Assembly: GCF_036226405.1 (NCBI RefSeq)
Contig: NZ_CP108464.1
Span: forward strand, 3,720,001-3,784,000
Reading direction: 5' to 3'
From: Streptomyces sp. NBC_01260
GTDB lineage: Bacteria; Actinomycetota; Actinomycetes; Streptomycetales; Streptomycetaceae
DNA: 64,000 nucleotides
Both the position numbers and the translations under genes were made by a program. Shown here piece after piece: positions 54,144 through 62,728 of this stretch. Below the pieces are notes generated by a model that was given only the letters and a program-made list of their open reading frames with translations, did not search any database and was not told where the DNA came from. The stretch's first letter is position 1; each line of letters starts with the position of its first letter.

Positions 54144-54995
54144 ATGGCACGCAGGGCCGCCCCCTCCGCACGTCGCACACGACTTGGCGCCGAGCTGCGC
54201 AAATTGCGGGAACGCGCCGGAATGACCACCACGCAAGCGGCCGACCTCCTCGGTACCAGCTCGGGACAGCTCAGCAACATGGAGGTGGCACGCTTCGGGG
54301 TGAGTGCCGAACGAGTACGGGTCGCGGCCCACACGTACTCCTGCACGGATCAAGCCCTGATCGAGGCACTCGTATCCATGACGACCGACCGCAAGCGCGG
54401 CTGGTGGGAGGAGTACCGGGAGATCCTTCCGCCCAAGCTGCTCGACCTGGCCGAGATCGAGCACCACGGCACCGCCTTGCACGCGGCACACAGCATCCAC
54501 ATCCCCGGCCTGCTCCAGACCGTCGATCACGCCCGGGAGATCTATCGGCAGGCCGTCCCCGACTTGCCACCGCCGGAGATCGAGCACCGCGTCTCCTACC
54601 GCATCAAGCGGCAGGAAGTCCTCTATCGCACAAGCCCTGCGCCCTACCGGGCCGTTATTCACGAGGCAGCTCTGCGCATGCGGTTCGGCGGCCCGGACAT
54701 CGCCCGGAGTCAGCTCCGGCACCTGCTCGAGATGAGCGAGCTCCCCCACACAGCCATCCGCGTGATCCCCTTCGAGGCCAGTTGCTACCCGGGTTCGGGG
54801 CAATCCCTCTACTACGTACGCGGCCCCGTTCCCGTACTCGACACCGCGCAGCTCGACCAATCGCACGGCCCCGTGTTCATCGACGCGGAATCCCAACTGG
54901 CCCAGTACCGACTTCTGCTGGAGCGCCTCAATGCCGCTTCCCTGAACGTCGAACAGTCCCAGGAACTCATCCACAAGATCGCCCAAGGCCTGTGA
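54144..54995 (+). CDS. XRE-family regulator with DUF5753 (Scr1/WhiJ-like)
   Basis: A 283-residue regulator with N-terminal helix-turn-helix (~20-70, M-T-T-T-Q-A-A-D-L-L-G-T-S-S-G-Q-L-S-N) and a C-terminal DUF5753 sensory domain (R-G-W-W-E-E-Y, I-P-G-L-L-Q-T, Y-R-A-V-I-H-E-A-A-L, V-I-P-F). These proteins pair with DUF397 proteins encoded next to them, as here. Members include Scr1 and WhiJ, which affect development and antibiotic production. ATG 54144 follows GGGAG; alternative in-frame start six codons upstream. Confidence 0.93.
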   Translation: MARRAAPSARRTRLGAELRKLRERAGMTTTQAADLLGTSSGQLSNMEVARFGVSAERVRVAAHTYSCTDQALIEALVSMTTDRKRGWWEEYREILPPKLLDLAEIEHHGTALHAAHSIHIPGLLQTVDHAREIYRQAVPDLPPPEIEHRVSYRIKRQEVLYRTSPAPYRAVIHEAALRMRFGGPDIARSQLRHLLEMSELPHTAIRVIPFEASCYPGSGQSLYYVRGPVPVLDTAQLDQSHGPVFIDAESQLAQYRLLLERLNAASLNVEQSQELIHKIAQGL

Positions 54996-55006
54996 AAGGA
55001 ACCCTG

Positions 55007-55195
55007 ATGCCCGCACACTCCTGGCAGAGGTCGTCCTACTGCGCACAGGGAGAAGCCTGCCTCCACGTGGCCGCCCACAACGGCAAGGTGAGACTCACCG
55101 AATCAGGCGACCCCAGCGGCGCGATACTCCGGACCACCCCCGCCGCCCTCGACGCCCTCCTCCGCACGCTCAAGGAGGACCGGCTCCATGACTGA
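55007..55195 (+). CDS. DUF397 protein (partner of XRE regulator)
   Basis: A 62-residue DUF397 protein: W-Q-R-S-S-Y-C-A-Q-G-E-A-C-L-H-V-A and V-R-L-T-E-S-G-D-P-S-G-A-I-L, ending in a helix. The Cys pair is typical. ATG 55007 has AAAGGA 7 nt upstream; an in-frame GTG at 54993 is a weaker option. It follows the XRE stop by 11 bp and overlaps the next DUF397 gene by 8 bp. Confidence 0.88.
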   Translation: MPAHSWQRSSYCAQGEACLHVAAHNGKVRLTESGDPSGAILRTTPAALDALLRTLKEDRLHD

Positions 55196-55439
55196 CCAGC
55201 CCGCCGACCTGACCTGGATCCGCGCCGCCCCCGAGGACGAGCCCGGACCCGGCCCCTGGATCGAGATCGCGTTCGGCGAGGTCGATCTCGTCCACCTGCG
55301 CGAGACCAGCGACCCCGAGAACGTGGTCACGACCACCCGCACCAAGTGGGAGGCCTTCGCCAAGGGCGTCCGGGCCGGCGAGTTCGACCACTTCACCGAA
55401 CCCGCGACCGGCTCGGCGCCCGCGCGGGGTTCCGCCTGA
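55188..55439 (+). CDS. Second DUF397-like protein
   Basis: An 83-residue protein with the DUF397 pattern (L-T-W-I-R-A-A, W-I-E-I-A-F, V-D-L-V-H-L-R-E-T-S-D-P-E-N-V, W-E-A-F-A-K-G-V-R-A-G-E-F), acidic, without cysteine. ATG 55188 overlaps the upstream DUF397 stop. Two tandem DUF397 genes behind one XRE gene suggest gene duplication within the cassette. Confidence 0.85.
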   Translation: MTDQPADLTWIRAAPEDEPGPGPWIEIAFGEVDLVHLRETSDPENVVTTTRTKWEAFAKGVRAGEFDHFTEPATGSAPARGSA

Positions 55440-55449
55440 CCGGGGCGTC

Positions 55450-55845
55450 ATGACCGGATGGATGTCCCGGACCCCACGCCACGCGGTAGCGCTGGTCTGC
55501 GCGTACGCGACCGGCCTCCTCCTCGTGGGGTCCGTCGCCCACATCACCGGCCTCCTCCAGCACGGCCTTCGCCCCTACGACTGGGCTCCCGGTTGGCTGA
55601 ACCTGTACTGGACCTCGCTGGCTCTCCTGGACACGCTCGCGGCGCTTCTCCTGCTCCGGGGAAGGCGCGCAGGGGTAGACCTGGCCTGCGCCATCATGGC
55701 GACCGACCTCGTCGCCAACTGGTACGCGGTCCACGGCATCCAGCACAGCCACTTCACGGTGCAGCCCGGTCTGCAACGGCTCACCGCTTTCACCGTGCTC
55801 GTACTGGGAACAGCACCGTTCGCCCGCAGGCACCTCACCAGGTGA
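55450..55845 (+). CDS. Four-helix membrane protein of unknown function
   Basis: A 131-residue protein with four hydrophobic helices (about 10-34, 46-69, 75-95, 108-128) and a conserved-looking H-G-I-Q-H-S-H in the loop before helix 4, possibly metal-binding. ATG 55450, 10 bp after the DUF397 stop. No family recognised. Confidence 0.7.
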   Translation: MTGWMSRTPRHAVALVCAYATGLLLVGSVAHITGLLQHGLRPYDWAPGWLNLYWTSLALLDTLAALLLLRGRRAGVDLACAIMATDLVANWYAVHGIQHSHFTVQPGLQRLTAFTVLVLGTAPFARRHLTR

Positions 55846-55939
55846 CGGCCGCCCGCGAACGCCACTTGGATGCGGGCCCCCTCCGGGAGTGCGAGCGCCT
55901 GACAGGTACGGGCACGTGTCCGAAGACCTCGATGCGGGC

Positions 55940-56671
55940 ATGATCAATCGCATGAAAGCGGGCAAGAGGGACGTCGCGACCAACGGCACGAGGCTCAACA
56001 CGGGCGGCCTTACGGGCGGCCGTACGGGCGGCCGAGCAGGCACAGAACCGAGTCCGGGGCAGATCCTGCACTGGAACTTCTTCATAGGCGGACACCTGAG
56101 CGCCTCCGTTCCCGTCCGCCTCGTCGAACGTACGACCGCGGGTCAGCTGCTGTGGATGGAGACCGGCACGCCGATGTGGCGGACCGCCCTGCCGCGCGGC
56201 ACCACGCATCTGCGGGACATCGCCCCGCACGAACGCCCCGCCGACGGGTACCCCGTGGTCCCGGACCGGTGGCCGATGGGCAACGCCCTCTTCTACCAGC
56301 CGACCGGCGCGGCCCACTCCGTCCTGTGGCTGTTCGGGCGCAGACAGAAGTTCCGCGGCTGGTACGTCAATCTGGAACGCCGGCTCCATCACGGCGACGA
56401 CATCGACATCGCGGACCACGAGCTGGACCTCAACGTGGCGCCGAACCGTACCTGGCGATGGAAGGACGAGCAGTCCTTCGCGGAGAAGACCGGCCACCCC
56501 GCGTACTGGACCGCCGAGGAAGCGGTCGCCATCCGCTCCGAGGGGGACGCGGTCGCACGGCTCGCCGAGGCCGGAACGTTTCCCTTCGACGGCTCCTGGT
56601 GCGATTTCAAGCCACCGTCGGCCTGGACGACACCACCCCGTCCACCCAACCCCCGCCGCTCGCTCCTCTGA
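55940..56671 (+). CDS. DUF402 protein
   Basis: A 243-residue protein with a DUF402 domain (~100-225): R-G-W-Y-V-N-L-E, D-I-A-D-H-E-L-D-L-N-V and K-D-E-Q-S-F, the strand/acid pattern of this beta-barrel family, some members of which bind nucleotides or act as phosphatases (Sa1684-like). The N-terminal ~45 residues are Gly/Arg-rich. I use ATG 55940; other in-frame starts at 55889 and 55952 are possible. No adjacent partner. Confidence 0.8.
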   Translation: MINRMKAGKRDVATNGTRLNTGGLTGGRTGGRAGTEPSPGQILHWNFFIGGHLSASVPVRLVERTTAGQLLWMETGTPMWRTALPRGTTHLRDIAPHERPADGYPVVPDRWPMGNALFYQPTGAAHSVLWLFGRRQKFRGWYVNLERRLHHGDDIDIADHELDLNVAPNRTWRWKDEQSFAEKTGHPAYWTAEEAVAIRSEGDAVARLAEAGTFPFDGSWCDFKPPSAWTTPPRPPNPRRSLL

Positions 56672-56987
56672 ACGACGCACACCCCCACCTCGCCATACAT
56701 GCGCCGATAGGTGCGGTTCAGGCATTTGATGTCGGTCTCGGCCAGGGTGGCGCGATGGCGATCATTGCCCGGCGTCACCCTCCGTGATACACAGAGTAAC
56801 GATATGTAATTCGCTCACACACCGATTCGATCCGCAGGTCAGGGCGGTCAGACCGGTCAAATGTGCGAGATCCGGGTAAAGAGAGCTGCCAAGTCGTCGT
56901 GCGAACGCAGTTTCATCAGCGAAGATAGAGGGTGACTCGTGCCGTGCGGTGCGGGCACCGAACTACCCAGCAAGGGCGGTGACTTAA
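56672..56987. other. Intergenic region before the type IV-like cluster
   Basis: A 316-bp spacer, noticeably AT-richer from ~56800. It should contain the promoter of the secretion-like cluster. A minus-strand frame at ~56690-56778 looks slightly protein-like but has no known match; nothing else is seen. Confidence 0.5.
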
Positions 56988-57296
56988 ATGATCCTGGCAG
57001 CTGAAAAGGGCGACATCACCACCATCATCGGCGGAATCGCCCCGAACTGGGGGCCGTTCGGGACCTTGGGCAACGAGGCCCGCGTCATGATCGAAGTGGT
57101 GATGGCGATCGCCATCCTGCTCTGCCTCGGCATCGCGATCTGGGGAGCGGCGAAACAACGGATCGGCGCGACGGCTCTGCGCGACACGTTCAGCGCGGAG
57201 CAGGGCAAGGGGCTGATCGTCGCCGGCCTCACCGGTGTGTTCATCATCGGATCGCTGGGAACCCTGTTCACCATCGTCTACGGGATGGCTGTCTAA
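56988..57296 (+). CDS. Small two-helix membrane protein, VirB2/pilin-like candidate
   Basis: A 102-residue protein with two hydrophobic helices (~35-54 and ~76-99) separated by a short basic loop (A-K-Q-R-I-G-A-T-A-L-R), the topology of VirB2/TrbC-type pilins and of the small first gene in Gram-positive type IV clusters. It is first of six co-directional genes. No cleavage signal is clear. ATG 56988; an A-rich G-G-T-G-A-C spacer precedes it. Assignment is by size, topology and context only. Confidence 0.6.
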   Translation: MILAAEKGDITTIIGGIAPNWGPFGTLGNEARVMIEVVMAIAILLCLGIAIWGAAKQRIGATALRDTFSAEQGKGLIVAGLTGVFIIGSLGTLFTIVYGMAV

Positions 57297-57478
57297 CCGA
57301 CCGTCAGCCCGCGTCCTGGGGCACTCCCGCCCCGTCCCCACCATCCGCCCGTCGTGCCCACCGGCAGAGGTTGCGTCTCCCTGATGTCGAGTCACCACAC
57401 CGCGCCCGCGCGGGAACCAGCACGGCTACCGTCGTACTACGACGCGGTTCAGGCAACGGTTGAGGGGGCGTACGCGGC

Positions 57479-58348
57479 ATGAGTCCCGACGACGACGGCT
57501 ACGGCAACGACTCCGGCCGTTCGAACGACGGCTACAGCACCCTCGGCGGCACGCGTCAGACCCGCACCCGCCTCCCCGACACCCAGGGCGGCGACGGCTA
57601 CGGCCCCCGCCGCCCGGCCCGCAACTCCCGCTCGCTCTTCACCGTCCTCGGCGTGGTGGTCCTGCTCCTGGCCGCCATCGCCTTCGCGAACATGGGCGGA
57701 GGCGGCGGGGACAACGGCGGCAACGGTGCGCGCGGAAGCGACGCCAAGAAGGCCGGCTCGGCACCGACCGCGGCCACGGGGACGAAGCCGGTGACGGGGA
57801 AGAACGGCTCGATTCCCTCGGGGTACGCGCATGACGAGCAGGGGGCGCAGAGCGCGGCGTCCAACTTCGCGGTGGCGCTCGGCTCTGTCGAGATGTTCAA
57901 GAAGGACAGCCGGCACGCGATCGTGGATGCCGTTTACACCTCCCAGGCTGCGGCGAAGCTCAGAGGCCCTCAGGACGCCGCCTACTCGCCCGCATTCCTT
58001 GCAAAGCTCGGCCTCGACAGTGACGGCAAGGCGCCACAGGGCAGCACATTTGTGTCACGAACAATCCCCGTGGGCACCAAGCTGGACTCCTTCGAAGGCG
58101 ATACGGCCAAGGTGTCCGTTTGGTACACGGGGTTGATCGGCATGTCCGGTCCGGGTTCCACCGATCCTGTTCGTACCTCCTGGAAGACCTTCACTGTCGA
58201 GCTCACGTGGACGGACGAGGGTTGGAGGACCGTCAGCGACTCCCAGAAGGACGGTCCGGCGCCGGTCCCTGGGGATGTAGCGGCTTCCAGTTCAGACGAG
58301 ATCAGCAAGGCCGTCGAGGAATACGGAGGCTTCACTTATGCCAGGTAG
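57479..58348 (+). CDS. Single-pass membrane protein, VirB8/TcpC-like candidate
   Basis: A 289-residue protein: Asp/Gly-rich cytosolic N-terminus (1-~50), one helix (~52-71, S-L-F-T-V-L-G-V-V-V-L-L-L), Gly-rich linker, then an exported ~180-residue domain with the NTF2-like pattern of VirB8/TcpC (W-K-T-F-T-V-E-L-T-W-T-D-E-G-W-R). VirB8 proteins nucleate the channel. ATG 57479 follows GAGGGGG. It overlaps the next gene by 11 bp. Confidence 0.7.
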   Translation: MSPDDDGYGNDSGRSNDGYSTLGGTRQTRTRLPDTQGGDGYGPRRPARNSRSLFTVLGVVVLLLAAIAFANMGGGGGDNGGNGARGSDAKKAGSAPTAATGTKPVTGKNGSIPSGYAHDEQGAQSAASNFAVALGSVEMFKKDSRHAIVDAVYTSQAAAKLRGPQDAAYSPAFLAKLGLDSDGKAPQGSTFVSRTIPVGTKLDSFEGDTAKVSVWYTGLIGMSGPGSTDPVRTSWKTFTVELTWTDEGWRTVSDSQKDGPAPVPGDVAASSSDEISKAVEEYGGFTYAR

Positions 58349-59696
58349 CCCTCGCCTTCGCTCCGTCGTCACTGCTCTGGCTACAGTGCAAACGGCTGTC
58401 GTCCTCCTGTCCGCACGCGCTGTTGCCGCGCCCAGCCCGTCCCCCTCGCCGAGTTCAGGAAGCAAGGCCTGCGACCTGCTCATCGGCCCCGCCAAGCAGT
58501 ACTGCGAAGGCGACGCAGGCACCAGCAAGTCCAACGCCCCCAAAAGCACCGACCCCGCCCTGGACCCCCTCACCTCCCTGGGCCGCGGCTGTGCCGACGC
58601 CGCTGCCTGGATCGTCGGCAAGCTCAGCGACGCCGTCAAAAGCACCGCGAACGTCGACTTCACGAACACCCGGTTCCTCCAGCAGTACGCGATCGTCTTC
58701 GCCGCCTCCACCGTGCTCACCCTCGTCCTGTGGCTGCTCGCCGTCGCCAAGCGCGCCATCCGCGGCGTGCCGCTCACCACCGCCATCTCCGAGGCCATCG
58801 GCTTCCTGTGGCTGACGGTCCTCGCGTCCGCGTTCACGCCGCTGATCCTGTACACGATCGTCTCCGCGACCGACGCCGTCACCGAGGTCATCGCCTCGTC
58901 CTCCGGCGGGCAGACAGACGTCTTCTTCGGATCGTTCGCCGAGGCGCTCAAGAAGGACTCCGACATCGGCGGCGGGCCGATCATGCTGATCGTCGTCTCG
59001 CTGGTGTCGATCCTCGCCGCGGGCATCCTCTGGCTGGAACTGGTGATCCGGGCCGCCCTGCTCTACGTCGGCGCCCTGCTCGGAACCGCCGTGTACGCGG
59101 GGCTCGTCGACAAGAACATGTGGGGACACGTACGCCGCTGGGCAGGCATCATGATCGCGGTGATCATGGTGAAACCGGTCATCGTCATCGTGCTCGGCCT
59201 GGCCGGCGCGCTGTCCTCGGACGACGGGCCCGACGCGTTCTCCGCCGTCGTCTCCGGGCTGGCCATCATCCTGCTCGCGATCTTCGCCTCCGGCATGATC
59301 TACCGCTTCGTCCCCGGCTTCGGCGACGAGATCCAGGGCGCCCGTACCAACCGCAAGCAGGCCACCGACGGCTCCCAGGCCGCCGCGATGATCAGCTCAC
59401 CCGCGGCTCTCGTCTCCCAGGGCATCAAGACCCACAGCAGCCGCGGCGGCGGCCAGGACAGCGGAGGCGGCAACAACAGCGGCGGCGGACGCCCCGCCAA
59501 TCCGGTCAGCGGCGGAGTCGCCGCCCACAGCTCCCGCAATTCCGGGAGCGGGGTCGGCGGCGGATCTGTCCCCTCCGCCGCACCTCCGCCCCGCAGCGGA
59601 TCGGGTCCCACCTCCGGTACCCCGCACGGCAGCCGCAGCCCGCGCCGCGGATCAGGCGGTTCAGGTAACAACAGCACAGGAGGTGGCGGGCGTTGA
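58338..59696 (+). CDS. Polytopic membrane protein, VirB6/TrbL-like
   Basis: A 452-residue protein with signal peptide (1-~32, cleavage near A-V-A-A-P), then five to six helices (~115-325, including T-V-L-T-L-V-L-W-L-L-A-V, I-M-L-I-V-V-S-L-V-S-I and V-I-M-V-K-P-V-I-V-I-V-L-G) and a ~115-residue Ser/Gly/Asn-rich tail. The V-K-P-V-I helix is typical of TrbL/VirB6-like type IV channel proteins. It overlaps the genes on both sides. GC-biased codons throughout. Confidence 0.8.
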   Translation: MPGSPRLRSVVTALATVQTAVVLLSARAVAAPSPSPSPSSGSKACDLLIGPAKQYCEGDAGTSKSNAPKSTDPALDPLTSLGRGCADAAAWIVGKLSDAVKSTANVDFTNTRFLQQYAIVFAASTVLTLVLWLLAVAKRAIRGVPLTTAISEAIGFLWLTVLASAFTPLILYTIVSATDAVTEVIASSSGGQTDVFFGSFAEALKKDSDIGGGPIMLIVVSLVSILAAGILWLELVIRAALLYVGALLGTAVYAGLVDKNMWGHVRRWAGIMIAVIMVKPVIVIVLGLAGALSSDDGPDAFSAVVSGLAIILLAIFASGMIYRFVPGFGDEIQGARTNRKQATDGSQAAAMISSPAALVSQGIKTHSSRGGGQDSGGGNNSGGGRPANPVSGGVAAHSSRNSGSGVGGGSVPSAAPPPRSGSGPTSGTPHGSRSPRRGSGGSGNNSTGGGGR

Positions 59697-61243
59697 GCAC
59701 GCAGTCCCATCCGATCGCGCCCCGCCGTACGTATCTCATCGGCCGGGCCAGGCCCAACGCGATGGTCGGCAAGAACCGCGAGACCGGCGAGATCGCCCTC
59801 ATCATCGGCGGGGCGTTCCTCGGCATGATGAGCGGACTGCTCGTACCGGTCCTGTCCATGCGGATCGTGCTGCTCACTGGCTTCCCGCTGCTCGCCCTGG
59901 CGATCGTCTACGTCCCGTACAAGCACCGGACCTTCTACAAGTGGTTCGAGATCAACCGCAGCTACAAGCGCTCCCTGCGCCGCGGCACCGCGTACCAGTC
60001 CGGCGCCATGGAAGCGGGCGTGAGCGCCGACGGGCGTGAGGTCGAGATCGGACCGCCCCCCGGCATCGGCCGGATCAACTGGCTGGCCGCGCCCTTCGGG
60101 CCGGACGAGATCGCCGTACTGCTGCACGCCGACCGCCGCACCGTCACCGCAGCGATCGAGATCGAGGGGCCGGGCGTCGGGCTGCGCGACAGCGAGGACC
60201 AGGAAGCACTCGTCGACCGGTTCGGCACCCTGCTCAAGCACGTCGCCAACGGCGACGGCTTCGTGACCCGCATCCAGATGCTGGCCCGCACCCTGCCCGC
60301 CGACCCCGACGCGCACGCCAAGGACGTCGCCCAGCGCGGCGACAAGGCATCCCCGGGCTGGCTCCAGGAGTCGTACGACCAGCTCCAGTCCATGGTCTCC
60401 ACCTCCAGCGAACAGCACCGCGCCTACCTCGTGGCCTGCATGGAGTTCGACCGCGAGCTCGCCGCCGAGGCCAACGCCATGGCCCGCGCCGCCCGCCCCC
60501 ACGGCGGCCGCAAGCTCGACCGGGACGCAGGCCTCGCGGTCGTCATGGCGCGCGAGCTCACCGACATCTGCGCCCGCCTCGCCGAGGCCGACATCCGGGT
60601 ACGCCAGCCGCTCGGCCAGAGCCGCCTGGCCTCGCTCGTCCACTCGATGTACGACCCCGACCACCCCATCGACCACATCCAGGCCATGACGAAACGCAAC
60701 GCCTGGCCGGCCGAACTGGACGCGGTCGAACCGACGTTCCTCCAGGCCAAGACCCGTGAGTCGTCCACCCGCGCGCCCTGGTGCCACTCCACGGCCTGGG
60801 TGAAGGAGTGGCCGATGACGCCCGTCGGCGTCAACTTCCTGGCCCCGCTCCTCGTCCACACGCCCGATGTGATCCGTACGGTCGCGGTCTGCATGGACCT
60901 CGAACCCACCGAGATCGCCATCGAGCGGATGCTCACCGAGAAGACCAACGACGAGGCCGAGGCCAGCCGCCAGGCCAAGATGAACCGCACCGTCGACCCC
61001 CGCGACATCGCCGCCCACGGCAGGCTCGACCAGCGGGGTGAAGATCTCGCCAGCGGCGCGGCCGGGGTGAACCTGGTGGGGTACATCACCGTGTCGTCGC
61101 GTTCGCCCGAGTCCCTCGCCCGCGACAAGCGGACGATCCGGGCCTCGGCCGGCAAGTCGTATCTGAAGCTGGAGTGGTGCGACCGCGAGCACCACCGCGC
61201 GTTCGTGAACACCCTGCCGTTCGCCACCGGCATCCGCCGCTAG
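59693..61243 (+). CDS. SCO6880-family protein (VirB3/PrgI-like membrane domain fused to VirB4 N-terminal domain)
   Basis: A 516-residue protein with two N-terminal helices (~36-57, 60-78), like VirB3/PrgI, followed by a soluble region resembling the N-terminal domain of VirB4/TraC (no Walker motifs). The TTG start at 59693 overlaps the VirB6-like stop. The separate ATPase half follows 65 bp downstream, so VirB4 is encoded in two pieces. Assigned to the SCO6880 family by similarity I remember; function in chaperoning substrate to the ATPase is inferred. Confidence 0.8.
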   Translation: MSTQSHPIAPRRTYLIGRARPNAMVGKNRETGEIALIIGGAFLGMMSGLLVPVLSMRIVLLTGFPLLALAIVYVPYKHRTFYKWFEINRSYKRSLRRGTAYQSGAMEAGVSADGREVEIGPPPGIGRINWLAAPFGPDEIAVLLHADRRTVTAAIEIEGPGVGLRDSEDQEALVDRFGTLLKHVANGDGFVTRIQMLARTLPADPDAHAKDVAQRGDKASPGWLQESYDQLQSMVSTSSEQHRAYLVACMEFDRELAAEANAMARAARPHGGRKLDRDAGLAVVMARELTDICARLAEADIRVRQPLGQSRLASLVHSMYDPDHPIDHIQAMTKRNAWPAELDAVEPTFLQAKTRESSTRAPWCHSTAWVKEWPMTPVGVNFLAPLLVHTPDVIRTVAVCMDLEPTEIAIERMLTEKTNDEAEASRQAKMNRTVDPRDIAAHGRLDQRGEDLASGAAGVNLVGYITVSSRSPESLARDKRTIRASAGKSYLKLEWCDREHHRAFVNTLPFATGIRR

Positions 61244-61308
61244 CCGCACACGGCCGAGAGCACCGAGCACCGAGCACCGAGAGAGACGAAAGGGAGGTCG
61301 GTCACGCC

Positions 61309-62727
61309 ATGCGAGATCCGCTGTCCGCGTTGTCGGACGCCTTTACCGCCTTCCTCTTCGGGAAGGTGGAGACGACCCGGCTGCCCGTCCGCACCTCCAC
61401 CGGACAGGCCCAGGCGGTCTACCTGCCCACCGCCGCCCCCGGCCTCGGCGACTCCGGCGTGATCATCGGCCGCGAGGTGTACTCCGGCAAGGGCTACATC
61501 TACGACCCCTTCCAGCTCTACGGACAGCAGCTCCCCGCCCCGCACTGGCTGGTGCTCGGCGAGTCCGGGAACGGCAAGTCCGCGCTGGAGAAGACGTACG
61601 TGCTCCGCCAGCTCCGTTTCCGCGACCGCCAGGTCGTCGTCCTGGACGCCCAGGGCGAGGACGGCGTCGGCGAATGGAACCTCATCGCCCAGGAACTGGG
61701 CCTGACCCCCATCCGCCTCGACCCCACCTCCGCGCTCAACGGCGGCATCCGGCTCAACCCGCTCGACCCCGCGATCACCACCACCGGACAGCTCGCCCTG
61801 CTCCGCACGATCATCGAAGTCGCCATGGGCCACGGCCTCGACGAACGGTCCGGCTTCGCGCTCAAGGTCGCGCACGCCTTCGTGAACGAGACGAAGGCCG
61901 ACCGCCAGCCCGTCCTGATGGACATCGTCGACCAGCTGCGCCACCCGGAACCCGAGTCCGCCCAGGCGATGAACGTGGACATAGACGACGTACGGGCCTG
62001 GGGCCTGGACGTCGCCCTCGTCCTGGACCGGCTCGTCGACGGCGACCTGCGCGGCATGTTCGACGGGCCGACGTCCGCCGACATCGATCTGGACGCCCCA
62101 CTGATCGTCTTCGACCTCTCGCACATCGACCGCAACTCGATCGCCATGCCGATCCTGATGGCGATCGTCGGTGTCTGGCTGGAGCACACCTGGATCAGGC
62201 CCGACCGGAAGAAGCGCATCTTCCTGGTCGAGGAGGCCTGGCACATCATCAACTCACCATTCGTGGCCCAGCTCTTCCAGCGCCTGCTGAAGTTCGGCCG
62301 ACGGCTCGGGCTGTCCTTCGTCGCCGTCGTCCACCACCTCAGCGATGTGGTCGACGGGGCCGCGGCGCGGGAAGCGGCGGCCATCCTCAAGATGGCGTCG
62401 ACCCGCACGATCTACGCCCAGAAGGCCGACGAGGCCAGAGCCACCGGCCGGGTGCTCGGGCTGCCCCGATGGGCGGTCGAGATCATCCCCACGCTCACCC
62501 CGGGCATCGCCGTCTGGGACGTCAACGGCAACGTCCAGGTCGTCAAACACCTGATCACCGAGGCCGAACGCCCCCTCGTCTTCACCGACCGCGCCATGAC
62601 CGAGTCCTCAGCCGTCGACCTGCTCCCGGAGGACGTACGCGCCGCCGAACTGGAGGCGGAACAGCGCGCGGCCCGGATCGAGAACCAACAGCGGCTCAAC
62701 GAGTCGTCCGAGTCAACGGTGGCATGA
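61309..62727 (+). CDS. VirB4-like secretion ATPase (C-terminal half)
   Basis: A 472-residue ATPase of the VirB4/TraC HerA clade. Walker A is G-E-S-G-N-G-K-S at 84-91, Walker B is F-L-V-E-E-A at 305-310 and the C-terminal W-D-V-N-G-N-V-Q-V motif is present. It powers type IV channel assembly and transport. ATG 61309, with A-rich A-A-A-G-G-G-A-G-G ribosome site. It lies between the SCO6880-like gene and the VirD4-like gene, on the same strand. Confidence 0.93.
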   Translation: MRDPLSALSDAFTAFLFGKVETTRLPVRTSTGQAQAVYLPTAAPGLGDSGVIIGREVYSGKGYIYDPFQLYGQQLPAPHWLVLGESGNGKSALEKTYVLRQLRFRDRQVVVLDAQGEDGVGEWNLIAQELGLTPIRLDPTSALNGGIRLNPLDPAITTTGQLALLRTIIEVAMGHGLDERSGFALKVAHAFVNETKADRQPVLMDIVDQLRHPEPESAQAMNVDIDDVRAWGLDVALVLDRLVDGDLRGMFDGPTSADIDLDAPLIVFDLSHIDRNSIAMPILMAIVGVWLEHTWIRPDRKKRIFLVEEAWHIINSPFVAQLFQRLLKFGRRLGLSFVAVVHHLSDVVDGAAAREAAAILKMASTRTIYAQKADEARATGRVLGLPRWAVEIIPTLTPGIAVWDVNGNVQVVKHLITEAERPLVFTDRAMTESSAVDLLPEDVRAAELEAEQRAARIENQQRLNESSESTVA

Positions 62728-62728
62728 C

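Noticed and set aside
56690..56778. Short minus-strand protein-like frame (D-I-K-C-L-N-R-T-Y-R-R-M)
   Set aside because: Plausible remnant, but its GGAGG abuts the GTG, it runs into the DUF402 gene and no family is recognised.
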